Part shown: positions 23,251-34,353 of the stretch, one piece after another
Numbering within the stretch: position 1 is the first letter of the stretch
How the letters are laid out: each line of letters starts with the position of its first letter
Assembly (NCBI GenBank): GCA_033085395.1
Contig: JANQBS010000311.1
Location: forward strand, 1-41,316
Source: Xanthoparmelia taractica
Lineage: Eukaryota; Ascomycota; Lecanoromycetes; Lecanorales; Parmeliaceae
DNA: 41,316 bases
Direction of reading: 5' to 3'
The notes under the pieces: model-generated
The model's input: only the letters and a program-made list of their open reading frames with translations
Databases searched by the model: none
Told to the model about the DNA's origin: nothing
Position numbers and translations under genes: made by a program

Positions 23251-23520
23251 CTTAAAGCCGATATGCGGCGATGGAAAAGAAATATATAAGATTTGTTCAA
23301 TGTCGTATCTATATTTCATCTCTTCCTCGAATTCCCTAGCAAGTTTCTCGGTGTCGAAGAGTGGTTTGATAGTTCTCTCAATATCCCTAGAGATTAGAAC
23401 TCCAGTCTCAATGCTAACGATGCAATTAATTCTATCTAATAACTACATATACGAAGTCTCTTCAATCAACGCACTTATTGAATTATTATAACTCATATCT
23501 TCGTTAACGTATATTATAAA
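23251..23520 (-). pseudogene. Unidentified protein remnant, weakly RIPed
   Basis: The minus strand holds an almost uninterrupted frame of about 85 codons with normal protein-like composition (MSYNNSISALIEETSYM, IVSIETGVLISRDIER, EKLAREFEEEMKYRYDIEQ) and one stop, at a likely Gln. It extends with more damage toward 23660. The family is not recognised. The opposite-strand 63-codon open frame looks like its shadow. Confidence 0.35.
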
Positions 23521-24522
23521 AGAATTGTTAATTTCTATAGAAGAAAAGAAGATAAGTGTAGCGAAAGTCGCTCGATATACTTATTAGATTATATAGTTAT
23601 CGAGAACGTCTTATAAGCTATTATAGCTTCGAAATCGAAAATATTTTCTTAGTTTTTAAATATTACGTATATAAATCTATTATTTTTTATTGAATTAAAA
23701 TAATGTAGAGATAAAGAGTCTAACTTATATATTATAAGACTAATTCTCTTTAAGCTTGAAAGTCTTAAATCTAAAGAGAGTCTTCTCGCCCTCTATACTT
23801 CTTTCTCTTAAATATTTCTTCACTAATCTCTTAATAGTTAATTTTAAAGACTCGACTTAAAAGCGTTATCGATTACGTATTATTTTAACGAATTTTTCGA
23901 CTTTACTTTCTCGTATAAGATCTTTAACTGGGAATTTCTAAGGAGTTAACTTTAAGTACTTATTAATATATATCTAAATATTTATTCGAAGCGTTTTAAG
24001 TATAATAGCGATTAGACTATAATTATTAGTACAATTTACGATATAGAATACTTTTTATTAACTCGCCTATAGATATATTAGCAATTAGATCGAAATAATT
24101 ATAAGAACGAAGTGGCGAATTAAGGTCAAGCCCAGCCTTTTATGTAAGGGATTGGTTCGCTAGCGCTCAGCAAGCGGCCCTAATCAATATAAGAGACGTA
24201 TAGTCGATACGATGGTGATTTCTTTATTAGGTACTAAGTTCTAGTAGAATTAATTTCTAAGAAACACGAAAATTCTAAGATATACGAAGAGGATATATAA
24301 TCGATAAGATCTAGTTAAGACCTTAGATCATGAATTTCACTATAATCTCGCAATAGACCTTAGACTTATAAGTAGTCGACGTTAATGCGCATATAGCGCT
24401 AGATTTGATAATTATCTCTTTTCTTAAGCTCTAATCTTTAAATACTATTTAATATAATATTTTTATTACGCAATATAAAAAACCTTTAAATCTCGTGGAA
24501 AATAAGAAAAAGTACTCGCAAA
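23521..24522. other. Unassigned RIPed sequence
   Basis: One kilobase with no recognisable gene. Around 24120-24200 the composition is briefly less AT-rich without a readable frame. Confidence 0.3.
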
Positions 24523-24797
24523 TACGAGTCGGAAAGGTGTGGTATATTTGATGGTATGGGACTAGTTTTTCGAATACCATACTAAAAGATATAGGATATC
24601 CCATACTCCCATTGAGTTTTTAATAAGTATATTACGTAATATTTTTTATATTTTAAAAATACGTAAAAAGCTTAAGCGAACGCTTATGTAATTATAAAAT
24701 TCTATAAATAGATTAAAAAGATATAATTTTTTAAAAAAAGTTGAAAAAAAGTTAAAAACGACTATATTCAATAGATATCACACCTTTCCGACCCGTA
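24523..24797 (-). mobile_element. MITE copy 6, hAT-like
   Basis: 275 bp, reverse orientation. Perfect 8-bp direct repeats CTCGCAAA flank it (24515-24522 and 24798-24805). Together with the TA that each side happens to carry, a 12-bp match is seen. Termini are intact except for RIP-type changes. Confidence 0.9.
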
Positions 24798-26759
24798 CTC
24801 GCAAATAACATCGCTTTTATAATATTAACTTTGATTATTAATAATAAAAGATACGCGTTATAAACGCGCGTTAGTACTATTATACATATAACGTTTATTA
24901 ATTATAATTAACTCGATTCTATTATATTAATCTTAACACGTAATACGAGTCTCTTTATAATATAAGAATCTTAATACTACTCTTCGAGCATTAATAGTTA
25001 ACTCGATATATTACTACTAGTTCTATTATTTATGAACTAATAATAACGTAATCGCTAAGTATATATAGAAGACTTATTAAAAAATCTTAATTCCTTTAAA
25101 TAATAAGAAAAAAGAGTTCTTTTAATACACTATCGTCCCTATAATATCAGATTAATATATCTATAGCAAACGATATATATTATTAGTAATTTGTTGAAGA
25201 ATTTCTCTAGTCCTTTTTATAGACGCGTTGAAGAAGTTCTTCTATATGCGATATCGTTTCTATAGCGTATGTTACTACTATCTTGAAATATATATATTAT
25301 ACGTTATTTATTTTAATTCTTAGCGAGCTATTATTAAATAACTAATAATTACGCTTCTACGTCTTTTTATAAAGTTATTCTAGCTTCTATAATAAAAGAG
25401 CGTAGAATTAATTTATTATTTTATTAATAGCGATATCGACGATACGACGATTCGATTAATTAGAATTACTAGAAAAACTTTATCGACGATATATCGATAA
25501 CGATATTATAAATAGTAACTACTAGCGTCTTTTAATATTAATAAATTCATCTTCGCTTTTCTAAAACTTTTCTCTTTTTTATAATATTTAACATATTCTT
25601 TATAAGTTCTTGCTTTAGCGCTATAATATCGCCCTTAAATATATTACTACTAATGTATTACTAGTTAATTCTTATTATTACGACTTCTTTTAATTCTCTT
25701 TATTGTAAGTATTATTAAACTTTCTCTATCGCTACGCTAATATTAATATATATTAATATTTAAGGTAGCTCACATAATAATAATAACAATAAAGTAAGTC
25801 TCTTAGCGCTTCGCTATCGTATATTAATATAAGATAATATCTACTCTTTCTTATCGTTAATATTTTATTAATTTTAATAACGATTATATTAGAGATAAAT
25901 TCTCGCTTTATTTTTATTGCAAAAGCGTTAAAAAGAGAATTTAAGATTATATAAAGATTTTATCTTTTCTTTATAAAAAGATTAAAAAAGCTCTTTATCG
26001 AATTCGTTGAGTTCTTAAAATTATAGCGTCGATACGTTATAATCGAGCGTATATTAATCGTAAGATTATCTAGTTTCGCAATAAATAGAATCTAATTATA
26101 ACTATTGATAATTAAGCGATTACTATTATTATAAATCTTTAACGCGATCTTTAGATCACGAAGAAGAAATTTAAGATAATTTATAAGCGCGTTAAAAAGC
26201 TTAAGAATTATAATAAGCTTCTTTAAGAGAAGATAAATAATATAAACGCTTATAAGACGAAGTTAAGAGAAGTTATCTTTAATAAGATTAGTATCGAATA
26301 AGCGAATTTCTTAAATAAGAGTCTTTTTAAGAATTCTTTTCTATCGAATAAAAATCTCACTTAAGATTCTTTTTTTAATTAATCTTTATCGCTATAATAA
26401 AAACTATTTATTTCTTTTTAATTTAACGTATAGCGAGCTAAGTAAACTTAATCGTATTCTCTTATAATACGCATTAAGCGTCTCTCTAATAAATTATATC
26501 TATAGTAATATATATTCTAATTTAGTGCGATATATCTTTAATATAGCATCACTTAATTAAATAGCTAAGTAATAAATTTTAATTATAAATTCTTTATTTA
26601 ATTAAATAATTATACTAGTAAGCGTAAGAAATACGTCTATAATTACTTAATATATTAGAATAATTATTATATTTACTTTCGCTTTCGGCGTCTTCGCTTA
26701 TTTAGCGACGATTATTAATCTAATTAAATAGCTTTTTTATCTAATACTTAATAAGTACG
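24798..26759. other. Unidentified RIPed sequence, probably including Gypsy 3' flank or LTR
   Basis: It lies downstream (on the minus strand) of the Gypsy chromodomain, so part may be its 3' untranslated region and LTR, but no repeat partner is visible. On the plus strand at about 25990-26390 a Lys-rich frame with heptad-like spacing (KKFKIIYKRVKKLKNYNKLL) suggests an old coiled-coil coding segment of unknown origin. Confidence 0.3.
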
Positions 26760-29340
26760 CTAATTAATCTTTCGCGTATTATAGATCTAAATTAGCTTAT
26801 TAACACGCTTAAGTTCATCGTTTAATAATTATTAATTATACTCTTCACTCTAATTAATTTACTTAATCTTATATTAAACGTCTTCTCGCTTCTTAATCTT
26901 ATTAATAATCTCTTCTATCTCTTATATCTTATTATTATCGATAAGCTCGAGAACTTATATAAAGAATTTCGCTACTTCGTCGTAGTCGCGTATATATCAT
27001 AATTTAAGTAACGATAGATAAAAGATATTATAAATTTTATACGTAGAAGATAATAATAAGCGATACGCTTACGATTCTATTTTATTCACGATTCGAAAAG
27101 ATCTTATATATTTATAAATTAACTTCTTACTTAGATATCTTTATTTTAGATTCTTAATTACTAGCATTATTAAATTACTTACTTTATAGCTTTAGAGTTA
27201 ATGCGATTTATTATACTACTTAACTTAAGCTATAATAGCGCTACGTAATCGCTCTACTATCTTATCTCTTAGCGTCTATAATCTTTTTATATTTTTATTT
27301 ATAGCGAATATTCTCTTCTTAACGAAATTATTCTCGATCTCTTAGCGTACTTTTAAATAATATTTATATATTAAGAAAAACAATATCGTTTCGATAAAGA
27401 TATATTAACTATTTATATATATAAACTCTAGTATAGATAATAGTTTAGCTTAATTAATTTACTTCTTATTAATAAACACGTGTAAATAATATTTTAATAT
27501 CTAATTTTAACGCTCGATTTAATTATTAATTTAAGAATAAAAAATAATACTTAAATAACGCTTTATCTTTAAATAATAATAGATCGCTAATTAAAACTCG
27601 CTAATAAATATCGAGTCTCTATCGCTAATAATATTATTAGATATTTCGTAGTAATAAATAATTTTAATATAAAATACTTTCGCTAGCTTAGCGACGTCGA
27701 CTTTAATAGTTATCGATAGATATTTAATTATTTTCGTAAATCGATTTACTATAATTAGAATAGCGTTATAGATAATATTCTTAAGCTTACTTAAGAATAA
27801 GCTCGTAATAAAATTTATAAAATTTTTTTTTTATAATTTAATAATAATAGAAAGCGAGATTAACTTATTATAAAGTCGATAACGCGGCGTCTTAATACGT
27901 TAATATATATCGTAAATCTTAACGTAATCGATAATATTCTTAAGATTTTTATTTTAAAATTATTTGCGAGTAAGAAGCTTATACGTTTTCGTAACGTTAA
28001 AGTATTTTATTAAAGAATTATTATAACACTTATTAATAAGTTCTTCTCATAAGATATTATTCTTAAATATATAAAGACTATTATTATTTAGTAATAGTCT
28101 CTCGATGTTTAAGATTTATATCTAATTACGCGTATAACGTCGCTTTATAGACGTATTCGCATTAATTTAGAAAGAGCTCACTTAATTATTATAAGATTTT
28201 AACTCTCGAATTAGCGTCTTTATTAATCTTTACGAATAATTATACGTAATTTTAAATATAGTCTTAGTCTTTCTTCTTAAAAATAATTATTTAAATATCT
28301 ACGACTCGTAGCGTAAACGTTATTATTATTATTATTTTTTTATCTCTTTATAATAGCTCGACGCTAATTTAAAGAGTAAGTTTATTTTAAAATATAGATA
28401 ATAATTTAATATTTAATAACGATAAATCTTCGTAATTTAAATATCGCGATAGCGTATTTATAGAATTTAATTTCTCTATTCGATAAAAAATCTTAAAATT
28501 ATAAACGACTAACTTTAATATTTAACGAGTCTATCTAGAGTTAAGTTTTTTTTACTTTATAAATTTCTTAAGGTTATTATAATCTAATTAAATCTTAATA
28601 TAATAAATATTATCTTTTAAATAATAACGTTATTACTTTATCGCTACGACGATAGTAAGTAATTCTTAATTATAAGTCTTATAATTCTATTTCGCTAATA
28701 TTATCTTTTTAAAAAAGAACGCGATAAATCGCTAATAATCGTCGTTATTTAATTGCGAAAGTATAGCTTTTATATTAAAGTTAGAGATATTAATCTCTAC
28801 GCGTAATTTTTTTTAAGAATTATAATATCGTAGAAACGACGTAGTCGTAAAAGTATTATGTAATTACTCGAAAGTTAATTTAGCGTCTTCTAGTTACTTA
28901 AATAATTTTAATTTTTTATCGATCTTATTATTTTTAAGTAAGTTAATAAGAGACGCTATAATAATAAAGTATTTAAAAATAAAGTATTAATAAAAATTTA
29001 TAAAGTCTAAGAAGACTTATATATCTCGATAGCTTCGCAACGTTAACTATTCTCGAATTATTATCACGCGTTCTTAATCTATAATTATATTATTAATAAT
29101 TATAATCAATTCTAAGAACTTAACTAATTTAATATAAAATTAATATTTCTTTAGATTTATATATAGCTAAAACTAACGTAATCGCTTAAGTACTTACTTA
29201 ATATACTCTTAATATTTCGCCGACTTAGCGCTATAGATTAGAATATTATTTAAATATATTATACACGTAATATTTATAAGACTTATAAGAGCTCTATTAA
29301 TATAGACTTAAAACGTAGCTAATATATTTATAAGGTCGAA
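26760..29340 (-). mobile_element. Gypsy-type retrotransposon remnant: RT–RNase H–integrase–chromodomain
   Basis: Minus strand from 29340 downward: FRPYKYISYVLSLY (ancestral PFGLTNAPATFQSYIN), a degraded YLDD region, KEILILY, then RNase H. Near 28000-27300 is the integrase: YLITRK-like zinc-binding part, PRYRLYNKLI, ILIIVNRFTKIIKYL, VDVAKLAKVFY, SDRDSIFISEF and the HPQTDGQTER region with stops at Q. At about 26960-26780 is a chromodomain (DIRDRRD-like block with an EEYNQWLPEDEL-type frame). It is truncated within RT at its 5' end by MITE copy 7. Inactive. Confidence 0.8.
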
Positions 29341-29355
29341 AGATATTATTAAGTA

Positions 29356-29630
29356 TACGGGTCGGAAAGGTGTGATATATTTAATGGTATGGGACTAGTT
29401 TTTCGAATATCATATCGAAAGGTATGGGATATCCCATACTCCCATTGGGTTTTTAATAAATATATTACGTAATATTTTTTTATATTCTAAAAATACGTAA
29501 AAAGCTTAAGCGAACGCTTATATAATTAAAAAATTCTATAAATAGATTAAAAAGATATAATTTTTAAAAAAAAGTTAAAAAAAGTTAAAAACGACTATGT
29601 TTAATAGATATCACATCTTTTCGACTCGTA
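29356..29630 (-). mobile_element. MITE copy 7, hAT-like, at a Gypsy–Gypsy junction
   Basis: 275 bp, reverse orientation. It contains the clearest internal palindrome, GTATGGGATATCCCATAC at 29422-29439. Flanking octamers ATTAAGTA and AGTATTCT do not match. The two flanks come from non-adjacent parts of the same Gypsy family. Confidence 0.9.
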
Positions 29631-30920
29631 AGTATTCTATTAAAGAATTATTATAATATTTACTAATAAGTTTTTTTTATAAGATATTATTTTTAAATAC
29701 GTAGAGATAATTATTATTTAATAATAGTTTCTCGAAATTTAAGATTTATATTTAATTACACCTATAATATTACTTCGTAGACGAATTCGCATTAATTCGA
29801 AAATAGCTTACTCAATTATTATAAAATTATAGCTCTCGAATTCGCGTTTTTATTAATCTTTATAAATCGTTATACGTAATTTTAAATATAATCTTAATCT
29901 CTTTTCTTAAAATAATTATTTATATATCTACGACTTATAGCGTAAATATTATTATTATTATTAATTCTTTATCTCTTTATAATAACTCGTCGCTAATTTA
30001 AAAAATAAGTTTATTTTAAAGTATAAATAATAATTTAATATTTAACGATAATAGATCTTTATAATTCAATCGTCGCGATAATATATTTATAATATTTAAT
30101 TTTTTTACTTAATAAAAAATCTTAAAATTATAAATAATTAACTTTAGCGTTTAACGAGTCTATTTAAAATTAAGTTTCTTTTATTTTATAAATTTCTTAA
30201 GATTATTATAATCTAATTAAATCTTAATATAATAAATATTATCTTTTAAATAATAACGCTATTACTTTATCGCTATAACGATAATAAGTAATTCTTAATC
30301 GTAGATCTTATAGTTTTATTTTGCTAATATTATCTTTCTAGAAAAGAACGCGACGAATCGCTAATAATCGTTATTATTCGATTATAAAAGTATAGCTCTT
30401 ACGTTAAAGTTAGAGATATTAATCTCTAATCGTAATTTCTTTTAAGAATTATAATATCGTAGAAATAATATACTTATAAAAATATTATATAATTACTTGA
30501 AAAATAACTTAGCGTCTTTTAATTATTTAAATAATTCTAATTTTTTATTAATCTTATTATTCTTAAGTAAGTTAATAAGAGATACTATAATAATAAGTTA
30601 TTTAAAAATAAAGTATTAATAAAAATTTGTAAAGTCTAAGAAGAGTTATATATCTCGATAGCTTCGCGATATTAGTTATTCTCGAATCGTTATTACGCGT
30701 TTTTAATCTATAATTATAGTATTATTAATTATAACGAATCTTAGAAACTTAATTAATTTAATATAAAATTAATATTTCTTTATATTAATATATAGCTAAA
30801 ACTAGCGTAATCGCTTAAGTACTTATTTAATATATTATTAATATTTCGTTAACTTAGCGCTATAAATTAGAATATTATTTAAATATATTATATACGTAAT
30901 ATTTATAAGACTTATAAGAG
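29631..30920 (-). mobile_element. Second, truncated Gypsy fragment homologous to 28001-29292
   Basis: Begins AGTATTCTATTAAAGAATTA, matching AGTATTTTATTAAAGAATTA at 28001, and stays collinear to ATTTATAAGACTTATAAGAG at 30920 (29292 in the other copy). It covers late RT, RNase H and the integrase N-terminus on the minus strand. Differences are mainly transitions, so the two copies were mutated independently. Confidence 0.85.
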
Positions 30921-31428
30921 GATATTAATATTCACGCACGATATATTTATAGAGCTTCTTGTTTAGAAGATTAAATCGTAGCTGAAAATCGTTGCTCGTG
31001 AGAACACGAATATTATGATCGTTCTTAATCTGATTAGATTAGAATCTACCTCGGATATCTATCTCTATGGATATGAAGTCATCGATAAACGTTATTCTAA
31101 GCGTATATTAGACGCCTTCTTTGCGTATATTAGTTCTTAATATCTATTTTTTATAATCGAGACGTTATATTTATAGTGTTAGAAAGAGTTAACGAGGCTG
31201 ACTAATAAATATATATTCGGTTCCGATGGAAACATTGTTATGATTCTTAGAATCGATATTGAATATAGCGTTGAGTTGAAGAAGGCGTCGCTTTTCATCT
31301 GGCGGCCTCGATTAGTGCCGAATCTAAAGGAGGAAGAAGGCGTTCTTTTAAAGACGTTTAGCGTTCGAGAAGCGGATATAATAACTTCTCAACTTGCTCA
31401 TCTGGATTTGGGTGGTGATAACTAATAA
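30921..31428 (+). pseudogene. Unidentified hypothetical protein remnant
   Basis: From about 30930 one plus-strand frame reads ENTNIMIVLNLIRLESTSDIY, GYEVIDKRYSKRILDAFFAYISS, LTNKYIFGSDGNIVMILRID, then without interruption from 31240 to the TAA at 31423-31425 (VELKKASLFIWRPRLVPN, READIITSQLAHLDLGGDN). Stops in the first half are few and RIP-like. The damage gradient runs from heavy on the left to none on the right. I do not recognise the family. It directly abuts the truncated Gypsy fragment, which may have replaced its 5' end. Confidence 0.4.
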
Positions 31429-33240
31429 AAGCCTTATAGAATTTTGATGTTGAAACTTCTGCAACGTTCCAGACTTGAGTGTTCTTCTAATGTAAGTCAA
31501 GTTTTCGGCTAACGAGCTTTTGTGAAGCGGTTCGTCGCGATTTAAAGCCAGTAATCTAAGATTGAGCTTCAAGATCCCGCATTAAAATGTCAAGACTTGA
31601 AGCTCTTATAGTTATATCGCTCATTGCCGCAAAGTAAAAGAGACTAATAGAACTACGGAGCTAGAAGTGTAAAACTAAATAATAAGTATATGATAAGTTT
31701 CCCAGAAGTGTACAAGTTTCTTTTAATGCGAAGATACTACAACAGGTAATAGGACGCGGTTATATATAAGATAGTAATATATCTGTGTGTAGGTTTCTGT
31801 AGGGCGCCTTGAGTGTGCCGAATGCTTTACAGCCTTGTTCTCGCCTCTTCTTTCACACATCTCTCGTGCTCGATAATTGTAATAACTATAAATCGAAACG
31901 AGGTTAGGTAAAATTACCCCACCATGCTCGCAGGCTACAAGGCTGACTTTAAGTTGCCGTAGCTCTGAATCAAGAGTCGTGCCGCCATTAGGGAAGACTA
32001 AACCCGTTTCCCAGTCTAGACAGCATCACTGATATAATTCGCTGGACCCAGCCCTATGCTGCCGCTTTTAGAATACTGGTTTGCGAGACTGAAATAACGA
32101 CAATCGAAAGCTCACTCCATGGTTACCAGAAATTGTTGTTGCTATCAATTTCTATTTGCGATCCTCTAACTCTAAAGTTTGGTTTTTATCAAAGTGACAC
32201 CATATCTTAGCCTAAGCTATTAAGTAACAGTCAACGTGTCTACCGCAAGCTAGTCTCCAGCTCGAGCTGTTTATCCACTATGCGTTCCCAAAACCTGCCA
32301 CACGGCAAATTCTACACAGTCCTCTCACAAACAGGAATAAGTCAGCAATATACTACGACCGACGCGTGCCTGCCCAAGGCGGCGCGCGATCACATGATCA
32401 TAATACTTGGATGGGCGGATCGATGGAATTGGGTCAAAGTAGTCTCTGTCAGTATCTTTCTAACACTGGGCGTGCAGTGCAAATGAGTGATATTTGTTAT
32501 GAGCAGATCACATCCAGTGCTGCCTCCACATTACAATACATCGACTACCCCCCCATATATCCGTCGAAGAAAAATCAACATAGTGAAATTCAGCTGAAAT
32601 TATGCAACGGCTGGGACGCTTGGACTTATACCGAGAAGAAGTCTTATATCAAAATTAATGAAATATATGAGATTCCAGTTGAATGCTTGACGGCTGCTGG
32701 CGCAAATGAACGTCAGTACGAGCTACAGAGCAAGTCATGAAACAAGGTGCAGGACTTCCTAAGGAAAATAAATATTCCTGCAATTCACAACGGACAAGTT
32801 GCACCGGATTCTGTCAACAGCCCATTGGCGAAGGCCATTCGAGCCAGGTCCTTGGTGCTGGTATTGCCTCTGATGTAGGGAAGTACTCCTCTCACATGCC
32901 AGTCTGAGTCGTGGCAAGGGGAACTGAGTACTTGGGACGTAAGAGTCATCACTTTGTCTCAGCCGCTTTTTGTTAACGTTCGAATCTTTCTGCCCGGGCT
33001 CGGGAGATTTTGCAATCGCGGCCAATGGGATCCAAGATAGCGAAGTGATGCTTTACACGCTTGGACTCATGCCTGCGATACAGTTAGCTACACTGATAAG
33101 GTGGACCCGATCTATCCAGGTGCATGATGCGCGTAAGAAGTATGTATCAAGCACTCATGCCTCGGCACAAGGTCAAGTGACTAGAAGTAACGGACGCACT
33201 ACATACATATCCTGATCAGTCCACATCTTTGGAGGGTTGT
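31429..33240. other. Unassigned region of near-normal composition
   Basis: Transition from the AT isochore to the gene-like compartment. Open frames exist on the plus strand (the longest, 32366-32740, 124 codons) and on the minus strand (32759-33025), but none shows a family motif, a convincing intron pattern or protein-like composition that I trust. Low-copy relic or regulatory DNA is possible. Confidence 0.3.
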
Positions 33241-34353
33241 CTATCGCCAGTCAGTCCCACTGTTCTTAACGCTTGGGAACTGAAAAATCGGACTACGTGA
33301 TTTCCTTAGCATTGGATTTTTTGAATTTTTGGCCAGACGGAAGTCAATGCAATTTGGGGCGGGCTGCTGTAGGCTTCTCAGGCAGGTGGTCAGAGCATTT
33401 GTTGAGGTCGAAGGCTTGACGGAAGAGTGGAGAGTTGCAGTGGTGGAGTAGAAAGTTAAGAACTTTGGTTTAGGAGCCCTAGTGTGCAGGAGCGACTGCG
33501 GTCCTTGATGGGCAACACGCTCATAGAGCAACGAGACCGTTGCTGCAGTACCGCTGCGTGCCGCGAGAAGAACTTCGGGTCTCATTTGTCGTGGAGATAT
33601 TGCCTTGGCACCGTGATCCAGTAGCAATGCGACAGTGGAGGTGTGTCCATGACTTGCAGCTTAGCCTAGGCTATTACACCCTTCCTCTTCGTTGTTGATT
33701 TTAGTGCCCTTCTCCAACATCAATCTTGCCATCTCTAAGTGGCCTCCTGATGCTGCGCTGTCAAGTGGATTGTCTCTCCAATTGTTCCTCGTGTTGACAT
33801 CAGCACCATTATTGATTAGTATCTTGGCCATATCAAGATTGCCAAAGAGTGCAGCACAATGTAACGCCGTATGACCATCCTCATCAGCACTTTCTATGTC
33901 TATCGCATGGCTCGGTAGAGTCTCCAAGACTGCACTCTTCCCATTCAAATTCTCAGCAGAAACATTAGCTACAGCCTCATGCAAAGCCGACGCGCCCCTG
34001 AAGCGTTTGTGATTGATATCTGCTCCATTATTGATCAGGATTTCCAATATTCAATTTTGCCCTTGATAAGCAGCGGTGAGAAGCCTTGTCTCGCCGTCGA
34101 TTTGAAGGTTCACATTAGCGCCTTTACGGATCAAGTATTCAACTACTTCGATCTGATCCTGGGCAGCAGCTGCATCTAGCATGGTGATGTCACCACCTCC
34201 ATCTTCGTTCGTGTCTTTTAGAGAGCCTCGGCTGTCGACGTCCTTGTTATCGCATAGTAGGCACTCGAGAGCCGGTAAATCGCCTCCAGAGGACGCTGCA
34301 AGGAGAGCCTCCATTTCGATATCACTGTATGGCTCTCGTTCAGAGTCTACCAT
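33241..34353 (-). pseudogene. Ankyrin-repeat protein gene, interrupted by two in-frame stops
   Basis: The start is ATG at 34353-34351. A single frame runs to TAG at 33243-33241 (371 codons), broken only by TGA at 34053-34051 and TAA at 33663-33661. There is no transposon-like content. Ankyrin repeats: ITMLDAAAAQDQIEVVEYLI, GETRLLTAAYQGQ.., INHKRFRGASALHEAVA, DEDGHTALHCAALFGNLDMA, WRDNPLDSAASGGHLEMARL, AASHGHTSTVALLLDHGA and a final EVLLAARSGTAATVSLLYE. An acidic N-terminus precedes them. The last ~70 codons are Ser/Thr/Pro-rich and unlike ankyrin, suggesting a frame change near the 3' end. No GT–AG intron removes the stops. It is likely a decaying NLR paralogue fragment or a stand-alone ankyrin protein. 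Confidence 0.7.

Larger units (their letters stand above)
1..30920. other. RIP-degraded AT-rich isochore
   Basis: Nearly all of this stretch is A+T-rich, with TpA in excess and very few CpA or TpG, while CpG survives. Wherever an ancestral coding frame is recognisable (integrase, reverse transcriptase, tyrosine recombinase, TPR, dehydrogenase), stops fall at positions where the family has Gln or Trp, as expected from C-to-T changes in CpA context on both strands. That is the known signature of repeat-induced point mutation in Pezizomycotina. A few islands (about 4650-5440, 12680-12910, 23250-23490) are less altered. RIP indices were not computed. Confidence 0.9.

Noticed and set aside
32366..32740. 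124-codon plus-strand open frame as a gene
   Set aside because: No motif, non-typical composition, overlapping open frames on both strands, no intron signals that extend it.
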